From Flavobacterium endophyticum (GTDB taxonomy: Bacteria > Bacteroidota > Bacteroidia > Flavobacteriales > Flavobacteriaceae), in assembly GCF_003634455.1 (NCBI RefSeq), contig NZ_RBLC01000005.1:1-64000 (forward strand): a stretch of DNA of 64,000 nt. The letters are read 5' to 3'. Under the pieces are notes generated by a model. The model was not told where the DNA came from. It ran no database searches and was given only the letters and a program-made list of their open reading frames with translations. Both the position numbers and the translations under genes were made by a program. Numbering within the stretch: the stretch's first letter is position 1; each line of letters opens with the position of its first letter. Below are positions 17,661 through 25,757 of this stretch, one piece after another.

Positions 17661-20027
17661 ATGGAACAATACACTAACAATATAAGCAGGCGCCAGATCC
17701 GTCACACTCTTGATTCGTTAATGGAAGGAATACAGGTTATAGATTTTAACTGGCGATACCTGTATGTGAATACTGTGATGGCACAGGCAATTGGCCCGGA
17801 GGATAATTTTAGGATATTGACCATGATGGATAAATATCCAGGCATAGAAAACACCGATATCTTCAAAGTTCTTCAAGACTGCATGATTAATCGAACGCCA
17901 GATCGGCTAGAAATCGAGTTTGTATATCTGGATCATTCCGTCCGTTGGTTTGACGTTAGCATTATAGCCGTTGAAGAAGGCATATGCATCATGTCACTAG
18001 ATATCACCGCCCATAAACTGGCAGAAGAAAAAAGCGAAAAGGCCGCCCGCCTCTATGCTTTTATCAGCCAAGTAAATCAGCATATCGTCAGAGTAAAGGA
18101 TGAGGCCGCACTCTTCCATAACTCGTGCCATATAGCCGTCGAATTCGGCAAATTTAAGATAGCATGGATAGGACTCTTCAACCATTCTGAGAAAAACATA
18201 AGCATCGTTGACCATAGCGGAATCCCTGACGAAAACCTCAGCATATTTACCAATCTACCGTACCTGTTAGACGATTCGCAACACATCGTACTGAGAACAG
18301 GCACCCATTATATCTGTAATGATATTGAAACAGCCCCTTGCCTGCCAGCATGGAAGTCCTTTGCCAAAGAAATGGCTATCGAGTCTTATGTGGTGCTGCC
18401 GGTAAAGAAATTAGGAATTATCATCGGCACATTCAACCTGTATTCGACAATACCGAACTTTTTTAACAGCGACGAGCTGCGGCTGCTGACCGAAATGATG
18501 GACGACATTTCATTCGCACTTGATGCATTTGAGAAAGCAAAAAGGCATGACATCGCAGAAGAACTGATTATCAAAAATGAAAAGCGGTTTCGGGCCTTAA
18601 TTGAGAAAAGCACCGACATCAAAACTTTATCCACAATCGAAGGAAAGATCATTTACGCCAGCCCATCGATAAAAAAAATACTTGGATACACTTCTAAAGA
18701 ATTTATAAGCTTGCCATTTCTGGCCATCTTCCATCCAGAAGATACCAAAGCTATTATAAATTTGAGAGAACGGCTGCTAAAGTCTCGAGGTAAATCGTTC
18801 AGCAAGCAGCTCAGGCTGTTGCACAAGAACGGACACTGGATCTGGTGCGACGGCACCATTACCAATATGCTCCATGAAGAAGGCATTGGAGCGCTGGTTT
18901 CAAATTTTTCGGATATATCCGAAAAAAAATCAGCAGCAGGACAGCGCGAATTTGATCGCAATAACTTGCATGCGTTGATAAATAACACAAACGACCTGAT
19001 GTGGAGCGTAGATACGAATTATAACCTGATTACCTCCAATCAGCCTTTCGATAACTTAGTACGCCAAGCTTCTGGAAAACAGGCCGTAAAAGAAACCAGT
19101 ACGCTTCATCTGGAAGGCTTTCCAGAAGAGCAATTGCGCCGCTTCAAAAAATTTTATGACCGTGCGCTAAAAGGCGAGACTTTTACAGAAATAGAATACG
19201 ACAGCTCGCCTGTCGAGATCTGGTCCGAATTTTCATTCTATCCCATCCGAAAAAACAAAGAGATCATCGGTACCGCTTGCTATTCTCATGATATTACCAA
19301 CAGGATGATTGCCGAACTGAAATTAGAAAGGCAGAACAGGGAATTGACCAAGACAAATCATGAGCTCGACCGCTTTGTATATAGCGTTTCACACGACCTA
19401 CGTTCGCCTCTGACTTCAATCCTCGGGCTGATATCTTTTATAGAAGAAGACAGCATGGAGAAAGAAACCCTAGAGCATATAAAACTGATCCGGAATAATA
19501 TAGAAAGGCTGGACGGTTCCATAAAGAATATCCTAAGCTATTCCCAGAATAACCGCTCGGGCCTCGAGATCCAAAGAATAGACGTAAAAAAAACGATTGC
19601 CCAAGTTATAGATCTGCTCAGGAACGGAAAGAACTCCAGAGATATCGATTTTCAGGTAGAAATTCAGCAAGAAATCGATTTTTATTCCGATTTCCGAAGG
19701 TTTACAATCATCCTTGAAAACCTGATTTCCAACGCTATAAAACATCACTCCGATGCCAGCTCAGAAAGATTCATAAAAGTTTCGTGCTGTTCTAGCGAAA
19801 ACACACTTGAGCTAATCGTCGAAGACAACGGTATCGGCATAGCCGATGATAACCACGAAAAGATATTTGAAATGTTTTTTCGCATTTCAGGAAATACCGA
19901 TGGCTCAGGAATAGGCCTTTACATCCTAAAGGAAGCAGTCGAAAAATTACAGGGTTCCGTCAAGCTGATATCAAAAGAAGGCATCGGAACCACATTTATT
20001 GTCACACTAAAAAATCTAACCCCATGA
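17661..20027 (+). CDS. Soluble PAS/GAF multi-sensor histidine kinase
   Basis: 788 residues from the ATG at 17661; a GTG at 17541 could add 40. Domains in order, in this numbering: PAS (about 10-125), GAF (about 130-290), PAS with PAC (about 300-430), a second PAS (about 440-560), HisKA with His in FVYSVSHDLRSPLTSILG (about 580), and HATPase with N-box LENLISNAIKHHS, DNGIGI and GSGIGLYILKE. No membrane segment is seen, so sensing is probably cytoplasmic (redox, gas or small ligand). It overlaps the downstream receiver gene by 4 nt (ATGA), strong evidence for a translationally coupled phosphotransfer pair. Confidence 0.92.
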   Translation: MEQYTNNISRRQIRHTLDSLMEGIQVIDFNWRYLYVNTVMAQAIGPEDNFRILTMMDKYPGIENTDIFKVLQDCMINRTPDRLEIEFVYLDHSVRWFDVSIIAVEEGICIMSLDITAHKLAEEKSEKAARLYAFISQVNQHIVRVKDEAALFHNSCHIAVEFGKFKIAWIGLFNHSEKNISIVDHSGIPDENLSIFTNLPYLLDDSQHIVLRTGTHYICNDIETAPCLPAWKSFAKEMAIESYVVLPVKKLGIIIGTFNLYSTIPNFFNSDELRLLTEMMDDISFALDAFEKAKRHDIAEELIIKNEKRFRALIEKSTDIKTLSTIEGKIIYASPSIKKILGYTSKEFISLPFLAIFHPEDTKAIINLRERLLKSRGKSFSKQLRLLHKNGHWIWCDGTITNMLHEEGIGALVSNFSDISEKKSAAGQREFDRNNLHALINNTNDLMWSVDTNYNLITSNQPFDNLVRQASGKQAVKETSTLHLEGFPEEQLRRFKKFYDRALKGETFTEIEYDSSPVEIWSEFSFYPIRKNKEIIGTACYSHDITNRMIAELKLERQNRELTKTNHELDRFVYSVSHDLRSPLTSILGLISFIEEDSMEKETLEHIKLIRNNIERLDGSIKNILSYSQNNRSGLEIQRIDVKKTIAQVIDLLRNGKNSRDIDFQVEIQQEIDFYSDFRRFTIILENLISNAIKHHSDASSERFIKVSCCSSENTLELIVEDNGIGIADDNHEKIFEMFFRISGNTDGSGIGLYILKEAVEKLQGSVKLISKEGIGTTFIVTLKNLTP

Positions 20028-20446
20028 TTGAAGCTTCCCCAGTTTTTGAAAATATGATGATTATCGATGATAACAACATAGACCTTTATATAACTACCCA
20101 GACTATTAAACGAAATAATATCGGAAAAACGGTAATGCCATACAGTATAGCCGAAGATGCTCTAAAGTTCTTGCAGCTCAACGCTCTTGACCTGTCTGCT
20201 CTGCCAAGAATAATTTTAGTAGACATCTATATGCCCGTAATGTCGGGCTTTGAATTTATGGAAGCCTATGACAAGCTTCCTACTAACCTGAAAGAATTCT
20301 GCAAAGTATTCATCGTTTCTTCCTCAATTGACAGCGTAGATCTAGACAGGGCCAACAAAGACCCGAATGTCAACGCTTTTCGTGAAAAGCCAATATCGGT
20401 GGAGTTTTTGCAAGAAATATCCAAATTGTATTCTATAGAGAAGTAG
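20024..20446 (+). CDS. Single-domain response regulator
   Basis: 140 residues, a receiver domain only. Acidic pocket in MIIDDNNID (about 14-22), phospho-acceptor Asp in ILVDIYMPVMSGFEFM (about 67), switch Ser in FIVSSS, and conserved Lys in FREKPIS. There is no output domain, as in phosphorelay shuttles or CheY-like proteins. The start codon overlaps the kinase stop, so it is the likely direct target of the PAS/GAF kinase. Confidence 0.93.
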   Translation: MIEASPVFENMMIIDDNNIDLYITTQTIKRNNIGKTVMPYSIAEDALKFLQLNALDLSALPRIILVDIYMPVMSGFEFMEAYDKLPTNLKEFCKVFIVSSSIDSVDLDRANKDPNVNAFREKPISVEFLQEISKLYSIEK

Positions 20447-20500
20447 CCACATATCCAAGCAAGAGCTTTGAAATTTGATACATCCTGATTTAGAAAACCA

Positions 20501-21916
20501 TCATACATACCCGCTCCCATCCGTCTTGCTTAGTCTTGAAAAGGTAAGGCTCGAAAGGATCGTGAATATAGAAAGTACTATAAACGTATAATGAAAAGGC
20601 TGCGTACGGTTCATATCAAAAGCATCCGACTGGAAAAAGGAAAGCACCAGACTGGCTACCGAAACTCCAAAGCTGACCGACAGCTGCTGCATGATGACCA
20701 GCATCGTATTGCCTCCGCTTTTGGTATTCTCATCCAGATCGACAAGCGTGATGGTATTCATGGCCGACATCTGTATAGAGGTAAAGAAGCCGTAGAACAC
20801 CATCAGCAGTATGTAATACCCTAACGGAGTATCTCGTTCTACAAACCCCAAGATTACTAGCACTACTCCCAATAAGATCGTATTGCTGATAAGCACGGTT
20901 CGGTATCCCAGCGCCTTGATGATACGCACCATAAAAGGCTTTATGGCTACGTTGGCCAATGCCGAAGGCAGCAGCAGCAGTCCCGCCGTCGAAGCAGAAT
21001 AGCCGAAACCCGTCTGGAGCATGAGCGGCAACAATAGCGGAAGTCCGCCAATGCCGAGCCGGGTAATCAGGCTGCCCGTAAGCCCTATCCTTAACGTCTT
21101 TATATTTAAAAGCCTGAGGTCGATGATCGGCTTTTCAGTCCTCTTGTAATGGATGTAGTAGAACACTGCCAGCAGGTTGAATAGCAGCAAGCCGCCCAAG
21201 ATATACATCCAGTGCGTCAGTCCCGTACTTATGATTTCCAGAACCATCGTGATTGCGATAAGCGCCAGACTAAAATACATCAGCCCCCTGAAGTCAAATC
21301 GTCCTACTGCCTTTTTAAAGTTCGGCATCGTACGTTTCGCCATAAAAATACCGAGAATCCCTATCGGGACATTGACAAGGAAAATCCAATGCCAGCTAAA
21401 GTTATCCGAAATGAATCCGCCAAGGCTCGGACCAACCACCATGCCCAACAGGCCGAATACGGTAATAAAGTTCATGGTTTTTAAAAGCCTGCTCTTGGGG
21501 TACTGGTACAGTATGGCAAGACGCGCTACAGGCACCATCATCGAGGCGCCAATCGCCTGTAGCACCCTAGAAAGGTTAAACGTAAGCAGGCTAACAGAAA
21601 GCGCACAGCACAACGATCCGGCAACAAACAGCCCGACGGCGATCCTGAACATGGTTCTCGTGCCAAACTTATCGGCCAGCCAGCCCGAAAGCGGAATAAA
21701 CAACGCCAGCGTCAAGGCATAGGTAACAATAACCGAATGCATTTGTGTCGGAGAGTACTGCATGTCGCGCGCTATGACAGGCAGCGACGTGTTTAGGATG
21801 GTACCGTCGAGCGACTGTATAAACATAGCCACAGCCGTTACCCAAGGCAGCAGATGCGTGGCGATGCGTTCTTTCTTTCTCTTTCTTATTTTTTCTTCTT
21901 GCTTGGCGGTAACCAT
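20501..21916 (-). CDS. DHA2-family MFS drug:proton antiporter
   Basis: 471 residues. A basic cytoplasmic N-terminus is followed by 13-14 hydrophobic helices. Family motifs: SLDGTILNTSLPVIARDM in the first helix (motif D1-like), GWLADKFGTRTMFRIAVG (motif A) and GPSLGGFISDNFSWHWIFLVNVPIG (motif C region), all typical of EmrB/QacA/MdtD relatives. It would export hydrophobic drugs or metabolites across the inner membrane. No regulator or adaptor gene is adjacent. Its 3' end faces the response regulator gene. Confidence 0.93.
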   Translation of the reverse strand: MVTAKQEEKIRKRKKERIATHLLPWVTAVAMFIQSLDGTILNTSLPVIARDMQYSPTQMHSVIVTYALTLALFIPLSGWLADKFGTRTMFRIAVGLFVAGSLCCALSVSLLTFNLSRVLQAIGASMMVPVARLAILYQYPKSRLLKTMNFITVFGLLGMVVGPSLGGFISDNFSWHWIFLVNVPIGILGIFMAKRTMPNFKKAVGRFDFRGLMYFSLALIAITMVLEIISTGLTHWMYILGGLLLFNLLAVFYYIHYKRTEKPIIDLRLLNIKTLRIGLTGSLITRLGIGGLPLLLPLMLQTGFGYSASTAGLLLLPSALANVAIKPFMVRIIKALGYRTVLISNTILLGVVLVILGFVERDTPLGYYILLMVFYGFFTSIQMSAMNTITLVDLDENTKSGGNTMLVIMQQLSVSFGVSVASLVLSFFQSDAFDMNRTQPFHYTFIVLSIFTILSSLTFSRLSKTDGSGYV

Positions 21917-22201
21917 AGTGCTGTGCTTAGTATCGTAATGCTTATAAACAAGTCTTTTACAAAATTAGTGATTTCCTATCGCATGGAAGCCCCTTTTCTC
22001 CTTCCCGACAGAAAAATACGCGCCTATAGCACTAAATCCCCTATTGAAAACATCTTTTTTATTTTATCTGCAATCAAAACGTAGCTTTATATAGCGCAAA
22101 GTTGTTGTCGACATAGTGAATCTGTTCGCATTCAGGAAATAATGCGAGGTACAACCCGAAATGCCTCAATAGTAGGGACTAACAACTTAAAATAAAACAA
22201 T

Positions 22202-22426
22202 ATGGCTTTTTATACAATTGAATTTGATTATACGGGCAATGCTCCTACGGCATCTAAAACCTATAATTTTTGTATTGATGACTTAGGCTATGATGCCGAA
22301 AATGTGCAGCAAGTAGGTCCTATCAAGGTTAAGATTGACGGCTCTTCAAAGGCCAACATCGTAAATGCAATTAATGCTGATTTGCCTAAAACACGTTCTG
22401 GAACTACATATACAGAAGCATCATAA
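22202..22426 (+). CDS. Small hypothetical protein
   Basis: 74 residues, acidic and rich in Asn/Asp, without signal peptide or membrane segment; not recognised. The strand-like YTIEFDYTGNAP and IKVKIDGSSKAN stretches suggest a small beta fold. A good rho-independent terminator 38 nt after the stop, and a separate upstream region shared with the divergent MFS gene, support a real single-gene transcript. Confidence 0.65.
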   Translation: MAFYTIEFDYTGNAPTASKTYNFCIDDLGYDAENVQQVGPIKVKIDGSSKANIVNAINADLPKTRSGTTYTEAS

Positions 22427-22463
22427 GGCTTGCCTGCCTTATAATGAGTTCTTCTAGCTCCGC

Positions 22464-22499
22464 AAAAACCTGCAACTGTTACTAGTGGCAGGTTTTTTT
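22464..22499 (+). terminator. Rho-independent terminator after the 74-residue gene
   Basis: AAAAACCTGC at 22464-22473 pairs with GCAGGTTTTT at 22488-22497; the last T residues continue to 22499. Confidence 0.85.
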
Positions 22500-22561
22500 A
22501 TGCCACTACGAACCGCTCTTTTCCCCACAATTTTTTTTTAATGACCTAAAAGACATTTTCT

Positions 22562-22569
22562 TATCTTTG
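22562..22569 (+). promoter_or_regulatory. Predicted -7 element of the gene at 22626
   Basis: TATCTTTG matches the Bacteroidota TAnnTTTG element about 57 nt upstream of the start codon. No clear -33 TTG is visible. Confidence 0.4.
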
Positions 22570-22625
22570 AAATAAAGAAGTATAACACTGCCTGGTAAAC
22601 GGCACTCTCTTAATACTATCTAACT

Positions 22626-23198
22626 ATGAATAACTATTATGAATCTTCTTACCTGACTTGGGAACTAACGCCAAATAAAAACCTTGAATTTATTACAGCG
22701 GTTTTTGAACATTTAGAATATCTCGAAGAGAATGAGGTCAATACATGGAAACACGCTGAAACAAGCGACTACTATTTTCAGCAGCGCCCAATCGGCGGCG
22801 ACAGGCCTTTTCCTATTTTGGATGCCACTCTTTTAGCTACCGACTTGCAAGCCATCCTGTCAAGCCACGACCTAGCTCCTGAAGGAGAAATTGTATTTGT
22901 AAAAGACCAGCAGCTGGATAACTACCGGCACCAGATTCAAGAGGCCAGCTGTTTCAGCAATCCATCCTATGCTATTTTCTTTAGTTCAGAAAACAACATA
23001 GTAAAACGCATCTGGTTTGATTATGATGAAGGGCATTCCGTAGAAAGCAACAGGTTGGCTATGGCTGGGCTATTGCATCATCTGGGCGAAAAGTACGCGC
23101 TTGTTTTGGTAGATTGGTATGAGAAACGGGCGATTGACTTATCCAACAAAGAAGCGACGCTTCAGTACCTAAAAGATACTTCGCCCAAAACGGTATAG
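22626..23198 (+). CDS. Hypothetical protein
   Basis: 190 residues, soluble and acidic, rich in aromatic residues (YYESSYLTW, DYYFQQRP, IWFDYDEG). No signal peptide, no membrane segment, no motif I recognise. The size, charge and solitary position resemble the miscellaneous immunity-type or SMI1-like small proteins of Bacteroidota, but there is no toxin gene nearby and this is only an impression. It has its own -7 element, and 145 nt separate it from the next gene. Confidence 0.62.
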   Translation: MNNYYESSYLTWELTPNKNLEFITAVFEHLEYLEENEVNTWKHAETSDYYFQQRPIGGDRPFPILDATLLATDLQAILSSHDLAPEGEIVFVKDQQLDNYRHQIQEASCFSNPSYAIFFSSENNIVKRIWFDYDEGHSVESNRLAMAGLLHHLGEKYALVLVDWYEKRAIDLSNKEATLQYLKDTSPKTV

Positions 23199-23343
23199 CA
23201 TCGCTGGTTCGTAGATTGCGAAAGAACTTCATCGTATGCCACAGCAGTTGGTCTAAAAGCACCCTAATAATGTCCCGATTGCACCTCCCGCGGGAGTAAC
23301 TATCTCGCTACCTTTGGATTGTAATCAACTAATACAGACAACA

Positions 23344-23913
23344 ATGAGAAAGATCCGAATTTTTGAACACATCTCGCTAGATGGTGTCATAGAACATGAT
23401 GGAGATTATGCGTATGGTGCCTGGACGACGCCGTATCGGAGTCCTGCCGGAGCAACGATGCTCTTTGAAGCCTACGGCCCAAACTTTGACCTGCTGCTTG
23501 GCCGCCATACCTACGATATATTTAGCGGCTTTTGGCCGAATGCTGGAGATTTCCCTATGGCAAATGCCATAAACGCGGCAACCAAGTACGTCGCCACGCA
23601 TAGGCCCGACGGCTTAGAATGGGGCCCTGTAAAGAGTCTAGGCGAAAACCTTGTAGGAGCGATTCGCGACCTCAAGGCAACGAGCGGTCCCGACTTTATT
23701 GTCGTAGGAAGCTCAACGCTTACGTCGATGCTGCTTGACAACGGACTGGCAGACGAGGTGGTGCTTATTACCTACCCTGTCTTGCTTGGCAACGGCAAAC
23801 GCTTGCTGTCTGACAGCATTAATGCCCAAGAACTTGCTTTTGTAGACTCAAAAGCGACACCTACGGGCTTGCTAATCAATACCTACAAACATCTGGGGCC
23901 GTTAAAAAAATAA
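23344..23913 (+). CDS. Dihydrofolate reductase-fold protein (RibD C-terminal family)
   Basis: 189 residues from the ATG at 23344; an ATG at 23314 adds 10 unlikely residues. Motifs: KIRIFEHISLDGVIE at the N-terminus, LLLGRHTYDIFSGFWP, FIVVGSSTLTSMLLDNGLADEVVLITYPVLLGNGKRLL, typical of the stand-alone RibD_C/YyaP-type group. Members bind NAD(P)H in a DHFR-like fold; most have unknown substrates and are not folate or riboflavin enzymes. It is a single gene, followed by a terminator at 24090. Confidence 0.88.
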   Translation: MRKIRIFEHISLDGVIEHDGDYAYGAWTTPYRSPAGATMLFEAYGPNFDLLLGRHTYDIFSGFWPNAGDFPMANAINAATKYVATHRPDGLEWGPVKSLGENLVGAIRDLKATSGPDFIVVGSSTLTSMLLDNGLADEVVLITYPVLLGNGKRLLSDSINAQELAFVDSKATPTGLLINTYKHLGPLKK

Positions 23914-24089
23914 TCTTCTGCCAGACCCAAAAGCACTGCCATATCGATTGCAAAAGCGGCTTTGATCGATAGTGATGTAGAAATGATGTAAACTATATTG
24001 CCTAAAATATAAAGACAACCCGTACCGAATCCCCTAATTTTGTTTCACCGGATGGGGGTCCGGGGATGAGGGAGAATTGTTTTAAAGTT

Positions 24090-24120
24090 AAAAAAGGATA
24101 GCGTCTTGCTATCCTTTTTT
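24090..24120 (+). terminator. Rho-independent terminator downstream of the RibD-like gene
   Basis: GGATAGC and GCTATCC close a short loop, with flanking A and T runs extending the stem. It lies 180 nt beyond the stop codon. The stem resembles the terminator at 2837 in layout and in the following TTATTGGT. Confidence 0.8.
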
Positions 24121-24356
24121 TATTGGTGTCGTAGCAAGCCTGCCTAAAAATCAAAAAAATACGTCTTTACATTCCCTTTTTCGTCCTTTTTTTGCCCCTT
24201 TTGAGCCAAGGCAAAAAAACAGTTACACCGTAAAACTGACCAGTTACGCCCGTATTTGACCACTTATTACTTTTCGGTTGCGTTTTTACCATCGAACTTT
24301 TAGTATTGTATCCAGAAAACAGAAGCTTCTAGCTGCTGCTTTGCTGTCGAAAGACC

Positions 24357-24690
24357 GTATAGAAAGGGTTCGGTATAATGAGCAGGAGGTTCGGCCCTAT
24401 AGCCCGTCGGTTTAGGGCTGCATCGGTCGGATGCAGGAACGCATCAGGCGCTTGTGGTACAACATCGGTCAGGTGCTATACTATATCCCGCCCGTTCCAG
24501 ACGGTATCTGATGGAATGCTGTACAGCATCGAGCCGGTTTCATACCGCATCGAGCTCCTATCAGACAGTATCTGCCACAAGGCGATACAGCACCGGGCAG
24601 ATACGATAGCGCACCGAGCAGATGCAGGATAGGTTTCTGGCAAATGCAGACAGCATCTTTAGGGATGCTATAGCACTCGGGGCGGCTGCA
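24357..24690. repeat. Degenerate tandem array with 21-bp period
   Basis: From 24357 to about 24588, eleven consecutive 21-bp units can be laid out with only a one-base slip near 24525. The units share a GCATC/GTATC-like start (24420, 24441, 24462, 24504, 24526, 24547, 24568) and a GG/CC-rich centre, but otherwise differ. More decayed units continue to about 24690. The array is far more GC-rich than the surrounding intergenic DNA. A spurious 84-codon ORF runs through it because 21 is a multiple of 3. It ends about 85 nt upstream of the FN3 gene. The rest of 23914-24773 holds only a terminator and no gene. Confidence 0.75.
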
Positions 24691-24773
24691 ATAAAGCATT
24701 TCTGTGGATTTTTTATGGAGTTTCAGGCTTTTTATGCCTATCTCAATAATGTCTAATTTTAAATTTAATCTTT

Positions 24774-25382
24774 ATGTCAAGAATCAAGATTATTACCTCG
24801 TTCGGCAGGTATAATGATGCCAACCTGGAGCAAAAAGCAGAGCTTATTGCAGACAGCATGACCAACAATCCTCATTTTGAAGATCCGGTGCCGGCTATTG
24901 CCGAACTTAAGGAAGCGACTATTGCTTTTGATGAAGCCATTATCAAGGCAAAAGAAGGCGGAAAGAGAGAACAGCTCAGGCGAGACGACAAACGAAAAGA
25001 ATTGATCGTTCTCCTCGACAAGCTGGCGCTGTATGTGCACATGAAAGCCGACGGAGACAACTCGGCTTTGGCAAGCTCGGGCTTTACGCTCAGCAAGATA
25101 CCCGAAGCGATAGGCATCTTATCGAAGCCGCAAAACTTTATGGTGCGTGCCGAAAACGCCGGTTCTATAAAACTGAGCATCAAGACCATTCGCGGTGCCA
25201 AAAGCTACCAGTACGAATACCGCAAAAAAGGAGAAACAATCTGGCAAATCTGGGTACATACCAAAACCACGCTCCTCCTTACAAACCTCGAAAGCGGCCA
25301 GCAGTACGAATTTAGGATAGCCGCTATAGGCGCTGCAATGCAGCGGGTTTATAGTGATGTGATAAGCAGCTATGTACTGTAG
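24774..25382 (+). CDS. Fibronectin type III domain protein
   Basis: 202 residues without signal peptide. The N-terminal half (about 1-115) is helical with a basic coiled-coil-like segment (KAKEGGKREQLRRDDKRKELIVLLDKL). The C-terminal ~85 residues form an FN3 domain (PQNFMVRAENAGSIKLSIKTIRGAKSYQYEYRK, TLLLTNLESGQQYEFRIAAIG). A cytoplasmic protein with a single FN3 is unusual and its role is unknown. The 21-bp repeat array lies just upstream, and the inverted-repeat element starts at its stop codon. Confidence 0.8.
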   Translation: MSRIKIITSFGRYNDANLEQKAELIADSMTNNPHFEDPVPAIAELKEATIAFDEAIIKAKEGGKREQLRRDDKRKELIVLLDKLALYVHMKADGDNSALASSGFTLSKIPEAIGILSKPQNFMVRAENAGSIKLSIKTIRGAKSYQYEYRKKGETIWQIWVHTKTTLLLTNLESGQQYEFRIAAIGAAMQRVYSDVISSYVL

Positions 25383-25757
25383 TTAGTTGATAGTGGAAAG
25401 TTATTAGTTATTAGTTTTTAGGGGAAAGTGGATAGTTGGATTTGATATTTAGGATTTTTGATTTTAGATTTATGAGTTATGATGTATGATTTTAGATTTA
25501 TGATTTTGGATTTATGAGTTGTGACTGCGGATAAATAAATTTGTTTATTTAAAGCTTTCCACTTTTCCACTTTCTAACTTTACAACTTTCCATCATCAAA
25601 CAAAAATCTAAAATCAAAAATCCCAAATATCAAATCCAACTATCCACTTTCCCCTAAAAACTAATAACTAATAACTTTCCACTATAAACTAAAAACTAAA
25701 AACTATCAACTATAAACTATCAACTAATAACTATCAACTAAAAACTATCCCCTATAA
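25383..25757. repeat. Long inverted-repeat element (81-bp arms), copy A of a dispersed family
   Basis: Arms at 25391-25471 and 25604-25684 are reverse complements with one mismatch over 81 bp, around a 132-bp spacer. The right arm continues into low-complexity copies of AACTATCAACT-like words to 25757. The element fills the whole space between the convergent FN3 and catalase genes, and its edge contains the catalase stop codon. Copy B at 31256 shares the words TATCCACT, TAGTGGATAG and AACTATAAACTATC. There is no ORF or transposase inside; it resembles a non-autonomous palindromic repeat. Confidence 0.85.

Noticed and set aside
24378..24632. 84-codon ORF through the 24.4-kb array
   Set aside because: Same artefact of a 21-bp period; the frame drifts at the one-base slip and the product resembles no protein.
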